The position numbers were made by a program, and so were the translations under genes. This document shows, one piece after another, positions 1 to 8,993 of a stretch of DNA of 64,000 bases. Under the pieces are notes generated by a model, which ran no database searches, had not been told where the DNA came from, and saw only the letters and a program-made list of their open reading frames with translations. The first letter of the stretch is position 1; each line of letters begins with the position of its first letter. The DNA lies in NCBI GenBank assembly GCA_016745215.1, contig CP050890.1, forward strand, positions 3,038,001 to 3,102,000. The letters run 5' to 3'. Origin of the DNA: Thiohalocapsa sp. PB-PSB1. GTDB lineage: Bacteria; Pseudomonadota; Gammaproteobacteria; Chromatiales; Chromatiaceae.

Positions 1-888
1 TCCACGCCCGGCTGATTAGCCGGGCGATGCATGCGCGGCTGAGGCGTGCGGTAGCCGAATGCTGGTTTCAATCCACGCCCGGCTGATTAGCCGGGCGATG
101 CATTTCGTGAGTCAGCTCATGCCGAAACTCAAGGCGTTTCAATCCACGCCCGGCTGATTAGCCGGGCGATGCAACTGGCGGAGTTCGCTAATCCGATCGT
201 TGAGATCGTTTCAATCCACGCCCGGCTGATTAGCCGGGCGATGCGTTCCATCCAGCGCATGCATAGATCCGCATACGAGTTTCAATCCACGCCCGGCTGA
301 TTAGCCGGGCGATGCATATAATCGCTCGGCACAGCCTGTAGCGCATTATGGTTTCAATCCACGCCCGGCTGATTAGCCGGGCGATGCAGGCGGCGAGATC
401 CGATCAGTGGTAAGCCGTATGACGTTTCAATCCACGCCCGGCTGATTAGCCGGGCGATGCGGGCTCAATCGCTTGCAGAACAGCAGCAGCAGATTGTTTC
501 AATCCACGCCCGGCTGATTAGCCGGGCGATGCGATCGGTGATCAGTTTAGTTTGACGCTGAGTGATGTTTCAATCCACGCCCGGCTGATTAGCCGGGCGA
601 TGCCCCGAAAACGAAACCTTCAGCCCGGAGCCACCATGTTTCAATCCACGCCCGGCTGATTAGCCGGGCGATGCCCATTCGGGAAAAAGCGTTGGATACT
701 CTCGACTAGTTTCAATCCACGCCCGGCTGATTAGCCGGGCGATGCGTATTGTTGGGTTTGGCGTCTTCGTCCGCGACAAGTTTCAATCCACGCCCGGCTG
801 ATTAGCCGGGCGATGCCTCGGGTATGCAGCCGATGAGATCGAAGCGGTCGAGTTTCAATCCACGCCCGGCTGATTAGCCGGGCGATGC
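1..888 (-). CRISPR. Type I-C CRISPR array (13 repeats, 12 spacers, continues off left edge)
   Basis: Thirteen copies of a 37-bp repeat. The first (1-30) is cut by the window edge; the others start at 65, 136, 208, 279, 351, 424, 496, 567, 638, 709, 780 and 852. The twelve spacers are 34-36 bp. Each repeat holds a perfect 9-bp stem, CGCCCGGCT/AGCCGGGCG, with a GATT loop. Read on the minus strand the repeat ends in GTGGATTGAAAC, the usual 3' handle of type I-C repeats, so transcription runs leftward from the cas2 side. The repeats look identical by eye, which suggests a maintained array. No spacer source was recognised. Confidence 0.98.
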
Positions 889-1069
889 TCCGCGCGTGCA
901 AGTGTCGGTTTCCACGGCGGATTTTGCAATGGTCGCGCGATTCGCCTGAAGTTGCAAACGCTATTGCTGCCCGAGCGGCGTGCCTGGTTAATCAATCTGT
1001 TAAAGATCAAGCGGTTAGGTTGTGCGCGAAAGATCCTGGCAAGAAGCGCTTGCTCGGGGTTCGCGCGGT
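889..1069 (-). promoter_or_regulatory. CRISPR leader
   Basis: This is the 181-bp stretch between the cas2 stop codon and the first leader-proximal repeat. Cas genes and array point the same way, so this stretch should hold the array promoter and the integration signal for new spacers. It is not obviously AT-rich and I see no clear -35/-10 pair. The short reading frame that crosses it runs into the repeat and is not credible as a gene. Confidence 0.7.
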
Positions 1070-1360
1070 TTAAATGATTAGGGTGCCTTCATAGTCGATG
1101 GAGCGGAAGACGCCATACTGCTTGATACGCAGCCTCTGCTGTTCGGTCAATCGGTAGAAGCGCAGATTGTCCGTATCGGGGTCGATCTCGTCGAGCAGTT
1201 CCCGTTCTAGTTCTTCGAATTCCATATCTCCGACCTGGCATTCGAAAACGGATTTCTGCACCCGCTGGCCGTAGCGCTCGCAGACTTTAGCGACGCGCCT
1301 TAGACGCTTCTGTCCTGCGGCGGTGACAGTAGAAACATCGTAAGTGACTATGACAAGCAT
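1070..1360 (-). CDS. cas2: CRISPR-associated endoribonuclease/integration subunit Cas2
   Basis: 96 residues, the usual Cas2 length. The N-terminus MLVIVTYDVST is the first beta strand of the ferredoxin fold with the conserved Asp, followed by the Arg-rich helix and the 'RVQKSVFEC' strand typical of the family. Cas2 dimers bridge two Cas1 dimers in the spacer-integration complex. It is the last gene of the cas operon, 38 bp after cas1 and directly before the leader, the normal type I-C position. Confidence 0.96.
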   Translation of the reverse strand: MLVIVTYDVSTVTAAGQKRLRRVAKVCERYGQRVQKSVFECQVGDMEFEELERELLDEIDPDTDNLRFYRLTEQQRLRIKQYGVFRSIDYEGTLII

Positions 1361-1398
1361 GGTTTGGTCTCGGAATTTCGCAGGGTGGGGGATCGGCT

Positions 1399-2439
1399 CT
1401 AGCGGGCAAGGAACGGTGTGTAGTCCGCGATGTCACCGCGCAGGGTCCGGGCCAGAATGCGCGCCTGCAACATCGGCAGCACGCCGATGGGTACCTTCGT
1501 GTCGAGCAGAGGGTGTTGAATCTCTTCCTGCTTGCGCTCCTGCCAGGCGGCGACCGTGGTGCGGCGCCCTTCGTCGCTCAGCAGCACAGCGCCACCATCG
1601 CGTTCATCGAAGTCGGTCGCCGTCAACTGACCTCGATTTATGAGGGTCAACGCGAGCCGGTCGGCAAGCGGCGCGCGGAACTCCTCTTGAAGATCCAGCG
1701 CCAGCGCCGCGCGGCCGGGGCGGACCGCGTGCAGAAAGCCGAGCTGGGGGTCCAGACCTACGGATTCGACGGCGGAGCGGCAGTCGTTCATGAGCAGTGT
1801 GTACAGGAATGACAGCAACGCGTTGAATCGGTCACGAGGCGGGCGGCGCGTGCGACCGTCGAGCTGGAATTGCCCTCGTAGCCTTGGCTTGACGACGTGA
1901 TTGATGGCGCCGAAGTAGCCGCGAGCCGACTCGCCCTCGATGCCGCGGAGGGTGTCCAGATCCTCGGCACCCGGCAGTGCTCTGAGCGCCGACTGGATGT
2001 TGGCGGCGGTGCGCTGCAGTGTTTCTACGTCCGCTTGGTCTTGCGCTTCCCGTCCGCCGCGCAGGAGCAGGGTTCGGCTGTTCCGGAGTTTACCGAGCAG
2101 CATGGTGCGCGCAAGCCGAAGGCAGCTGCTGTCATCGTCTGCCGCGTGGTGTTGCGCCCGCCGCAGCAGGATGTTGCCGGATACCGGACCTTCCAAGCGC
2201 GCCTTGAAGCGCCCGTTTCGGTCAAACAGCACCAGTGCACGGCCCTCGTCCGCCAGCCGGTGCAGCAGGGCCGGAGATATGAGCACATTGCCGAAGCAAA
2301 CCATGCCGCCGACGTGATGCAGCGGCACGCGGAGCTTCGTCTGGCGTTCCACATCAATCTTGACGGTGCCGTTTTCGAGATGCGCGTAGGCCTGAGGCGT
2401 CATGACGTACAGGGTGTTTTGGATCTGATATAGGCTCAT
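1399..2439 (-). CDS. cas1: CRISPR-associated integrase Cas1 (type I-C)
   Basis: 346 residues from the ATG at 2439, whose first bases overlap the cas4 stop codon (ATGA). An upstream in-frame start would add 35 residues but lies inside cas4, so the coupled ATG is preferred. N-terminal beta domain ('MSLYQIQNTLYVM...') followed by the helical catalytic domain: Glu in 'LRGIEGESARGYF', the His region 'LGFLHAVRPGRAALALDLQEEFR' (quoted in two parts by family convention: LGFLHAVRPGR, then ALALDLQEEFR) and the Asp/Glu cluster bind the metal. It catalyses spacer integration at the leader end of the array, together with Cas2 and Cas4. Confidence 0.97.
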   Translation of the reverse strand: MSLYQIQNTLYVMTPQAYAHLENGTVKIDVERQTKLRVPLHHVGGMVCFGNVLISPALLHRLADEGRALVLFDRNGRFKARLEGPVSGNILLRRAQHHAADDDSSCLRLARTMLLGKLRNSRTLLLRGGREAQDQADVETLQRTAANIQSALRALPGAEDLDTLRGIEGESARGYFGAINHVVKPRLRGQFQLDGRTRRPPRDRFNALLSFLYTLLMNDCRSAVESVGLDPQLGFLHAVRPGRAALALDLQEEFRAPLADRLALTLINRGQLTATDFDERDGGAVLLSDEGRRTTVAAWQERKQEEIQHPLLDTKVPIGVLPMLQARILARTLRGDIADYTPFLAR

Positions 2440-3065
2440 GGCTGATCGTCCGTGTCGAACAGATCGCCGAGCTGGGCAGTACGGATGGTATAGTCGGCGA
2501 CCAATGCCGGTTGGCAGATCTCGATTAATGAGCAAGCGGGACAACGCGCGTCGTTGGCAGGTGCGGGCAACCGTTCCGATGCGAGCATGGCGCGAATGGC
2601 TGCTGCGGTAGCGGCGACCTGGTCACGCAGCTGCGTATCGATATCCACCTCCCTTCGGCGGTGGCTGGATGCGTGGTAAATCGCACCCCTCGGTACCGGC
2701 CGCCCCAGCATCTCTTCGAGGCAGAGGGCTTGGGCGGCAAGCTGCAGGTCATCGTGCAGCGCGCGACGCTTGCGGCCATACTTGAATTCCACCGGGAAGC
2801 GAGTGCCGTCCGGGTGGACTTCCACAAGGTCCGCCCGGCCGATGAGACCGAGGCGCTCGGACCAAAGCGGGAGCGCACGCTCGATCTTGATGCCCGCCTT
2901 CATTGCATCGCCCGGGAGATCGACGAGTCGATGCACGGCGTTGCCCCGAGCGGTATGAATGTTGTCGGCGAAGGCCTGTTCCTGGTGGATCAGCGCACAT
3001 TGCCGCGGGCAGTAACACCAGTGCTGCAACGCAGAGATGGCGATGGGGTCTGTTGGTTTGTCCAT
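2436..3065 (-). CDS. cas4: CRISPR-associated exonuclease Cas4
   Basis: 209 residues. An N-terminal Cys pair in 'CYCPRQC' and a C-terminal 'CPACSLIEIC' supply the four-Cys Fe-S cluster. Between them lie the RecB-type nuclease residues: 'GLIGRADLVEV' (Asp) and 'FPVEFKYGRK' (Glu-x-Lys). In type I-C systems Cas4 acts with Cas1-Cas2 to trim prespacers and enforce PAM selection. It overlaps cas1 by 4 bp and is separated from cas7 by 111 bp in which I see no gene. That gap is the only long break in an otherwise overlapping operon. Confidence 0.96.
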   Translation of the reverse strand: MDKPTDPIAISALQHWCYCPRQCALIHQEQAFADNIHTARGNAVHRLVDLPGDAMKAGIKIERALPLWSERLGLIGRADLVEVHPDGTRFPVEFKYGRKRRALHDDLQLAAQALCLEEMLGRPVPRGAIYHASSHRRREVDIDTQLRDQVAATAAAIRAMLASERLPAPANDARCPACSLIEICQPALVADYTIRTAQLGDLFDTDDQP

Positions 3066-3176
3066 GACGGATGTCTCAAAAGGCGATATCGTGCGAGCAC
3101 CGCCGGGAGCAAACGGCGTCGATGCACCGCATTGCCATCGAAAGTGATGTGTTCCCGCCGGTGGCCCATGGAGTTC

Positions 3177-4328
3177 TCAGTCCACGAGTTTCAGCAGTTC
3201 GACACCTGGAAATTCCTCGAGCCGGCCACCGGGCGGGCTCTCGATACTGTAGTCCGAGATGGCGCGTGGCGGTGCGGCTGCATCCCTAGGTTGGATGCGG
3301 ATCAAATCGAAGAGCTTGTGGGCGGGTGCATTACCGAGTTCGGAGTCGTGCCTAAACACGTAGAGCCCACGGGTGGCCATCTGACCGCGGGCGGCGGAGC
3401 GATCGTGCTCGAACATTTGCTCCAACGCTTGCCACAGCAGTTCCAGATCCTCGGAGTCGAAGCCGGTCTGCTTGGCGAGGAAGGCCGATACGAAACCGTG
3501 CGCGCGATAAAGGCCGTATGGCACGGTGTGCTTGCGGCCCATGGTCCGGTTGTCGCCCTGCTGCTTCTCCGCCTCTGCAGCGGTGGCAACCGCCATACGG
3601 GTGATGGAGTGCTCGGCGGCAACAATGGGATCCACGGAGCGTGCGAAGGTTATTTGTACCGGGCCGCGCACTTGGCCACAGTTCGGTGCCGTTTTGAGTG
3701 ACAGCACCGCGCCGAAGGTACGGATGTCGAAGAAGTCCTGGCACATCTGGGCGCGGCCGCGCTCCGTCTCCTTGCGGGTCGGTTTGCGTGAGGTCGTACC
3801 CTTGATCGCCTTGGAAATGAGACTAGCTGCTTTCTTGTTCAGCGCGGGGTCATCTTTGTGGTCTTTCAACCAATCCGCCGCCGCGCCCTTGTCCAGCCCG
3901 GCGGCGAGCCTGAGGGAAAGATGGCCTTCTTCGTCGGTGACCCGCTCAATGCCGTCCGGAAGCGGCATATCGCGCACGGCGTCCTGCAGGTCCGGTGGTA
4001 CCTCGACGGATGTTTCTTCGCCGAGGTTGATGTCTAGCTTCTTGAAAGCCTCGATGTGGGCGTGGCCAAGGACGGCCTTTTCCTTGACATAGATGTCGTA
4101 GCCCTGCTCATACAAATCGCCCGTCTTACGCTTGATTAGACCGACGAAGTTGCGCACCTTACGCTTTAACGAGACATCTGTGACCAGACCCTGGCCAGTT
4201 TCGGCGTCGAGTCGCGGTAGGTTGCCGGCGTCTGGATCGCCGTTGGGGTTGCCGTCCTGTACATCGAACAGCAGCACGAAGTCGTAGCGGTTACAGATGG
4301 TGCTATCGCTTGGCTTGGCATCGCTCAT
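3177..4328 (-). CDS. cas7: Cascade backbone subunit Cas7 (Csd2, type I-C), with a long internal insertion
   Basis: 383 residues. The Csd2 signatures are clear: 'YDFVLLFDVQDGNPNGDPD' near the start, 'MCQDFFDIRTFGAVLS', 'CGQVRGPVQITFARS', 'EHSITRMAV', 'NRTMGRKHTVPYGLYRAHG' and 'EDLELLWQALEQMFEHDRS'. Several copies coat the crRNA spacer in the type I-C effector. Family members I know are nearer 290 residues; the excess sits between about residues 105 and 190, an acidic then basic stretch just before 'MCQDFF'. The start codon overlaps the cas8c stop (ATGA). Confidence 0.96.
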   Translation of the reverse strand: MSDAKPSDSTICNRYDFVLLFDVQDGNPNGDPDAGNLPRLDAETGQGLVTDVSLKRKVRNFVGLIKRKTGDLYEQGYDIYVKEKAVLGHAHIEAFKKLDINLGEETSVEVPPDLQDAVRDMPLPDGIERVTDEEGHLSLRLAAGLDKGAAADWLKDHKDDPALNKKAASLISKAIKGTTSRKPTRKETERGRAQMCQDFFDIRTFGAVLSLKTAPNCGQVRGPVQITFARSVDPIVAAEHSITRMAVATAAEAEKQQGDNRTMGRKHTVPYGLYRAHGFVSAFLAKQTGFDSEDLELLWQALEQMFEHDRSAARGQMATRGLYVFRHDSELGNAPAHKLFDLIRIQPRDAAAPPRAISDYSIESPPGGRLEEFPGVELLKLVD

Positions 4329-4711
4329 TGGTCGGTCTCCGTGTGATCTGGCCCTTCGTTGTCTTCGGTATGCTTTGCAAACAGGGCCTGGCGCTGGTGA
4401 TAGTAGCCGATGGCGAACCGGCCTTGGTCCGGCATCAGCATATGTCGCGGGAAGTCGTCTAAGCCACCGAGGATGTCTGCGATAAGCCGCTCCATCTGGA
4501 TAGCGCGGCCCTTTTTGAGCTTGCTGATGTGGTGATTCTTGAGCCGCAGCAAGCTCGGAAAGACCGTACCTGGGGTGCCTGATGCGGCACCGTAGAAGCG
4601 GTCTCTGATGGTTGCGTTAATCCCGGGGCTGGATTCCTCCTGAATTTTCTCCAAGGCCGCGAACAGGCGGCCGAGACGGTAGGCGGGATTCATGTTCAAG
4701 GGGTCGAGCAT
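4325..4711 (-). CDS. cas11c: Small Cascade subunit Cas11c from an internal start inside cas8c
   Basis: Type I-C systems are known to make their small subunit from an internal translation start at the 3' end of cas8c. Here an in-frame ATG at 4711 would give 128 residues beginning MLDPLNMNPAYRLG and sharing the cas8c stop. The mRNA carries AGGGAG nine bases upstream of this ATG, a good ribosome site; a second Met at 4693 has none. Size and position match known Cas11c proteins, which line the belly of the effector and help DNA binding. Inferred from the family and the internal ribosome site. Confidence 0.75.
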   Translation of the reverse strand: MLDPLNMNPAYRLGRLFAALEKIQEESSPGINATIRDRFYGAASGTPGTVFPSLLRLKNHHISKLKKGRAIQMERLIADILGGLDDFPRHMLMPDQGRFAIGYYHQRQALFAKHTEDNEGPDHTETDQ

Positions 4712-6100
4712 AGGGTGAGGCTCCCTGTCGTTGGCGTTCTTGGACTTTCCGGTCAGCCGATACGCTCGGCGGAGCCAGGCTTTGATGGCAGCCGCGCGGG
4801 TGTACGTCACACGCTGTTCCGCGCGGCAACGCTGCACGGCGGCGTGCAGCAGCGTGGCCGGATAAGGCAGATCAGCGAGCACGGCGCGGATTACGTCACC
4901 GCCGAGGCTTGGCGGTAGGTTGTCGAGCCTGCCCAAGAGCGCGCAGGCGCTCAGCAGGCGTGTCAGAGACGGATGTTCTGGGTCGTTGGGACCGCGAGCG
5001 ATTCGCAGATCCTCGAAGTGCCGGTGCACGCGTACGGCAAGTTCCATCGCCGGGGCGGTCTCCCAGAAACGGATGCTGATGCGTGCCGCGCTCGGTGCGA
5101 GGCCGAGGACGTGAAACCGAGTGTCCGCATCGCCTTGGGTAAAGGAGCCTGATTCTACGGCCCGGTAGATCTTGGCGATTTCCCGAGTCCCAGCCGAGGG
5201 ATCATCCGATGACGGTTCGCCGAAAAGGTTGGCGAAGGATGCCTCCAATTCGTGTGGCCGCTCCGCCCAGAATACCGTGGAGCTGTCGCCTATCTGAACC
5301 CGTTGCTCTGAGCCCGTTCGCAGAAGGTGGTTAAGTGCGGTGGTGTATGCAAACGATGCGTTCTGACTAATCGGGGCGTTCTCTCCGCCGCGCTGGCGTT
5401 TGCCGTAAGACTCGAAGGCCCGCGCGTTGAATGAGACAACGTTAGCGCCGGAGGTCTGCGCCCCACGAACACCCTTGATCACGGTTTCATTCCTCGCGAT
5501 TGGCACGCCTTCGGCGCCGGTTACCAGACAGTTGCCGAGCAACGCGTTGTCACTGGAGAGCTGAGTCAGCCTCGCAGCATAGGCGTCCCTGACCGCCGGC
5601 CGGAAAAAGACCGGTTCGACGTCGGGCGCCAGGCGAAAAGCGATACATGGATCGCGCCTGCTGAAATCCTCGTGGAGCTCGAAGCGAGCGAGCAATTCTT
5701 CGACGGCGTGCTCCCGCTCCGCGATATCCGTACAAAATGCAGTAACCGCTTGAACACCGGTGTCGCTCAATGAGCCCAGCCACTCGGACAAGGTCTCCCG
5801 AAAATTTGCGAGTTTGCCAGCGCCGCCTTTACCAATCCCCAATACGAATTTGCTGTTGTCCCACAGTAAATTTGCATCCTTGCCGCTCATCGTATGCTTC
5901 AACGCCTGCTTGCCGATTGCGGGCACGAGCATCTCGGGAGTGGTTCTTGCCTTGCCTTCTACCTTTTGAAGCGACTCCGCTGCGATGCATTGACCATTGG
6001 CTTCCAGCACGAAGATGTAATCGATGCGACGCCGAATCCAGCCGAATTTTGGCAGCGTATCGATACGCTCGTAGTATTCGACCAACCGCTGCAGAATCAC
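4325..6100 (-). CDS. cas8c: Cascade large subunit Cas8c (Csd1)
   Basis: 591 residues. It starts at a GTG whose last bases overlap the cas5 stop (GTGA) and ends overlapping the cas7 start. The N-terminus 'MILQRLVEYYERI', the 'LFWDNSKFVLGI'-like region (here LLWDNSKFVLGIGKGG) and 'VVSFNARAFESYGKRQ..NAPIS' followed by 'YTTALNHLL' are the usual Csd1 features. This subunit recognises the PAM and recruits Cas3 in the type I-C complex. The C-terminal 128 residues also form Cas11c. Confidence 0.96.
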   Translation of the reverse strand: MILQRLVEYYERIDTLPKFGWIRRRIDYIFVLEANGQCIAAESLQKVEGKARTTPEMLVPAIGKQALKHTMSGKDANLLWDNSKFVLGIGKGGAGKLANFRETLSEWLGSLSDTGVQAVTAFCTDIAEREHAVEELLARFELHEDFSRRDPCIAFRLAPDVEPVFFRPAVRDAYAARLTQLSSDNALLGNCLVTGAEGVPIARNETVIKGVRGAQTSGANVVSFNARAFESYGKRQRGGENAPISQNASFAYTTALNHLLRTGSEQRVQIGDSSTVFWAERPHELEASFANLFGEPSSDDPSAGTREIAKIYRAVESGSFTQGDADTRFHVLGLAPSAARISIRFWETAPAMELAVRVHRHFEDLRIARGPNDPEHPSLTRLLSACALLGRLDNLPPSLGGDVIRAVLADLPYPATLLHAAVQRCRAEQRVTYTRAAAIKAWLRRAYRLTGKSKNANDREPHPMLDPLNMNPAYRLGRLFAALEKIQEESSPGINATIRDRFYGAASGTPGTVFPSLLRLKNHHISKLKKGRAIQMERLIADILGGLDDFPRHMLMPDQGRFAIGYYHQRQALFAKHTEDNEGPDHTETDQ

Positions 6101-6744
6101 CGCCGCACCTCCACGCTGTCACACGCCGGCACCTCGATGACGCCCTTGTGCATCAGAGCGCGGAAGAACATCGGTTTGGGATCGGCGCGATCCGCAAAGT
6201 CCATGTCGAAGAGCATGAAGCCGAGGTCCGGTGATGCATCGATAGGCGGCGGCTCGGTGGCTCCGTCTGGGACGCGTCGAAAGTAGGCTGGGAACTCACG
6301 ACAGCCGAGATAGGGCTGGTTTACGCACTGACCCTTGTCCGCGCGGCGCTCGAAAATCTGCCAATACTTGGCCGGATTCGCCGCGCGGTCTTTGTCCGAA
6401 AAAAACGCGAGATCCGCGTGCAGTCGGTAAGCGACGTCACGCAACAGAAGCGCGGAGCGCTGCACGTGGTCGTCCTCGATGAATATCCCTCGGGGCGCAT
6501 CGGCGCTGGCGCGGTCCGTGGCGATGGTGGCAACCTCGTTGCGCTTGATGGTCAACCAGCGGATCGGCCGCAGCACTTCGATGCGTCTCACGTGCCAGCG
6601 GATTGCGGGCTTCCAGAGGATAGCCTCGAAGATGGCGCGTGCCGCGGACGGGGTGATCACGTCATAGCTGACGCGCTCGACCTTCATCTCTGAGCGTGTA
6701 AAGCAGGCATAATCGCCCCAGACCTCTAGGCAGTAGCGTTTCAT
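6097..6744 (-). CDS. cas5: Cas5c, pre-crRNA processing and Cascade subunit
   Basis: 215 residues from the ATG at 6744, which has GAGGGA six bases upstream; a TTG at 6756 is in frame but poorly placed. 'CLEVWGDYACFTRSEMKVERVSYDV.TPSAARAIFEAI' (residues 4-45) is the diagnostic Cas5c N-terminus. In type I-C, which lacks Cas6, Cas5 cuts the CRISPR transcript at the repeat stem, then caps the crRNA 5' end. Overlaps cas8c; nine bases after cas3. Confidence 0.96.
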   Translation of the reverse strand: MKRYCLEVWGDYACFTRSEMKVERVSYDVITPSAARAIFEAILWKPAIRWHVRRIEVLRPIRWLTIKRNEVATIATDRASADAPRGIFIEDDHVQRSALLLRDVAYRLHADLAFFSDKDRAANPAKYWQIFERRADKGQCVNQPYLGCREFPAYFRRVPDGATEPPPIDASPDLGFMLFDMDFADRADPKPMFFRALMHKGVIEVPACDSVEVRR

Positions 6745-6752
6745 GGCGTCCC

Positions 6753-8993
6753 TCAAACGATGGTGTGGCTTGCTGTGGGCATTGGTTCATCGGCGGTCAG
6801 GCCGAGGGTGTTGTGATACAACCAATCGCTGGTCTGCGCGTACATCCCCGGTAGAATCTCTTCAACGTCCTCTTGTGCCAGCAGTCGCTGCAGATCGCGT
6901 TCAGGTAGGTTGACGATGTAGCGTTGCAGCTTGCGCATGAGCCAGCGCTCCGGCCCGGTTTTTCTGAGGCGTCCGAGCAGCAGGCGAATTTCCGCATCGT
7001 CAGCGATGGCGTCGTACAGCACGATGATCGGCCGCTGCTCGTTATCGATCATGCGGAACCGCTCGGCGGCGGTGCGGAAATTCACCGCAAGGTGCTTCAG
7101 GTCGACCTTGAGGTGCCCGCGAATATCCGGCTCGTCGAGGTCGCGGTTGTAGTACAAGTGCTCGAAGTACCGGGTGAACAGCGCCTGATCGAGTGGGTTC
7201 CCATCGACGCCATGCAGCGCCGCGTGACAGGCATCCTCGGCGGTGCGAAGTAGACCGATGCGGGAGCGCTCCGGTGGCACAAAAACGACGACTAAGCCGC
7301 GTTCAAGCAGTCCTTCCCGATTGCAGCGCCCGGCGGCCTGAGCGATGGAGTCGAGTCCAGCGAAGGCCCGATAGACCACCGGGAAGTCCAGGTCGACACC
7401 CGCTTCCACCAGCTGGGTCGATACCACTTGGGTCGGGATGCCGGCGGCGAGCCGTCGTTTGATCTCGGTGATGACCCGGGAGCGGTGCGCGCCGCACATG
7501 AGAGCCGACAGGTGTAGGGTACCCGGCGGCATCAGCCGATGGAGTTCTCGCGCATGGCGGCGACTGTTGACCACCGCGAGCACGGAGTCGTGCCTGAGAA
7601 GTTCGGCCGCGAGCGTGACCCAATCCGTCGGCTGATGCAGGTCCGTGGGCAGTCGAACCTTGACTCGCTGGAGGCGCGCATAGAGGTCGTTCGGGTCGGG
7701 GATGATCTCGTGAATGGCAGAGAAGCCGTCGAAGTTCTTGGCGGGGTCGAAGTAGCAACGGCTGCCAAGGACGGGCTGAGTGGCGGTCGAGAGCACCAGG
7801 GTCATACCGTAGTGCTTGGTGAGGAGCTTTAAAACGTCGACGATGGGTTGCAGGAGTCCCGGGGGTAGGAGCTGCACCTCATCCAGGACGACGACGCTGT
7901 CAATCAGATTGTGCAGCTTACGGCAGCGGGAGGTGCGTGCTGCGAAAAGGGACTCGAAAAACTGTACGCTGGTGGTGACGATGATCGGGGCATCCCAGTT
8001 CTCGCAGGCGAGGCGGCTACGCAGAACCTCGTCGCAGGCCTGAGCTTCGGCTGCGCTGTGGTGCTCCACCACCGCATCGCCAAAGATTCGGCGAAACACA
8101 TCGGCGGTCTGTTCGATGATGCTGGTGTATGGAATAACGTGGACGACTCGCCGTTTAAGGTATCGGCGCGCATGGTCCAGCGCGAAGGCCATGGCGGAGA
8201 GCGTCTTTCCGCCGCCAGTGGGTACTGTGAGCGAGAACACTCCAGGTGGCTGTTGGGCCGCTGCTCGGCAATGTGTGAGGATTTCTCCGCGAAGCCGGTT
8301 GACAGGGGTGCACTCTGCCGCGGCGAGCAGCTGTGACATGGCAGCATCGAACTGATTTGCCAGGGTGGCGATGTCGGGCCAGTCAGCGCGCTGTTTGGTG
8401 AGTTCCGGGGCCATGAATGCCTCGGTGTCCAGAAAGTCGGCGTCGACCAGGCAGGAGAAGAGCATGCGCACCCAGAGCGCGAAGCCGTCGGAACCGCCGG
8501 GCACATGCCGGAGATCGATCTCTGGTATCGGCGGATGCAGAACAGTCGGCGGCGGTTTGGCCGCAAGCGCTTCGGCCAGCTCGAGGCGCGCGTCTTCGCC
8601 TTGCATGCGAGCGTCCAGGCCGCCGTGCCAGTCATGCAGTCCTGCGTGGTGTCCGGCGATCAAGTAAGCAAGTACCCGCCCGACCAACCCGAGTCGTTGC
8701 TCTGCCAATAAAGCGCCGGCGGTGGAATGCGTCGTGCGGCCCGGGCTACCCTCTATGTGCGCGGTCTCCGGGTGCATACCGGAGGCGGTGCGAATATAGC
8801 GCTGGAAGCGTGCGCGGTATTTCCCGAGGTCGTGCCAGAGACCGGCGAGCTGTGCCCAGTCTGATGCGGCCATAGGCTGCGCGAATTGCGCGGCGAGCTT
8901 GGCAACTTCATGGAGATGCTCCTGCAAAGCGTGCTGCTGCCATTCACCGTTCTTGGCGAGTCTTGCATGGGCGATGGGTTGACTTGCTTCCAT
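6753..8993 (-). CDS. cas3: CRISPR-associated nuclease/helicase Cas3
   Basis: 746 residues. N-terminal HD nuclease domain: 'HLHEVAKLAAQFA' and 'GLWHDLGKYRARFQRY', with a further His in 'IAGHHAGLHDW'. Then a superfamily 2 helicase: Walker A 'VPTGGGKTLSA' at about 255, Walker B in the Cas3 form 'VVVLDEVQLLPP', motif III 'STATQ' and motif VI 'QAAGRCNREG'. It unwinds and degrades DNA bound by Cascade. It is the first gene of the operon; the operon promoter should lie in 8994-9140, where I see no convincing consensus. Confidence 0.97.
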   Translation of the reverse strand: MEASQPIAHARLAKNGEWQQHALQEHLHEVAKLAAQFAQPMAASDWAQLAGLWHDLGKYRARFQRYIRTASGMHPETAHIEGSPGRTTHSTAGALLAEQRLGLVGRVLAYLIAGHHAGLHDWHGGLDARMQGEDARLELAEALAAKPPPTVLHPPIPEIDLRHVPGGSDGFALWVRMLFSCLVDADFLDTEAFMAPELTKQRADWPDIATLANQFDAAMSQLLAAAECTPVNRLRGEILTHCRAAAQQPPGVFSLTVPTGGGKTLSAMAFALDHARRYLKRRVVHVIPYTSIIEQTADVFRRIFGDAVVEHHSAAEAQACDEVLRSRLACENWDAPIIVTTSVQFFESLFAARTSRCRKLHNLIDSVVVLDEVQLLPPGLLQPIVDVLKLLTKHYGMTLVLSTATQPVLGSRCYFDPAKNFDGFSAIHEIIPDPNDLYARLQRVKVRLPTDLHQPTDWVTLAAELLRHDSVLAVVNSRRHARELHRLMPPGTLHLSALMCGAHRSRVITEIKRRLAAGIPTQVVSTQLVEAGVDLDFPVVYRAFAGLDSIAQAAGRCNREGLLERGLVVVFVPPERSRIGLLRTAEDACHAALHGVDGNPLDQALFTRYFEHLYYNRDLDEPDIRGHLKVDLKHLAVNFRTAAERFRMIDNEQRPIIVLYDAIADDAEIRLLLGRLRKTGPERWLMRKLQRYIVNLPERDLQRLLAQEDVEEILPGMYAQTSDWLYHNTLGLTADEPMPTASHTIV

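Noticed and set aside
1..888. Self-targeting or known-phage spacers
   Set aside because: I compared spacers by eye with distinctive parts of the window and saw no match; without a database search no source can be claimed.
885..1073. Short frame through the CRISPR leader
   Set aside because: Begins in the last repeat and has no ribosome site or recognisable sequence; the leader is better explained as non-coding.
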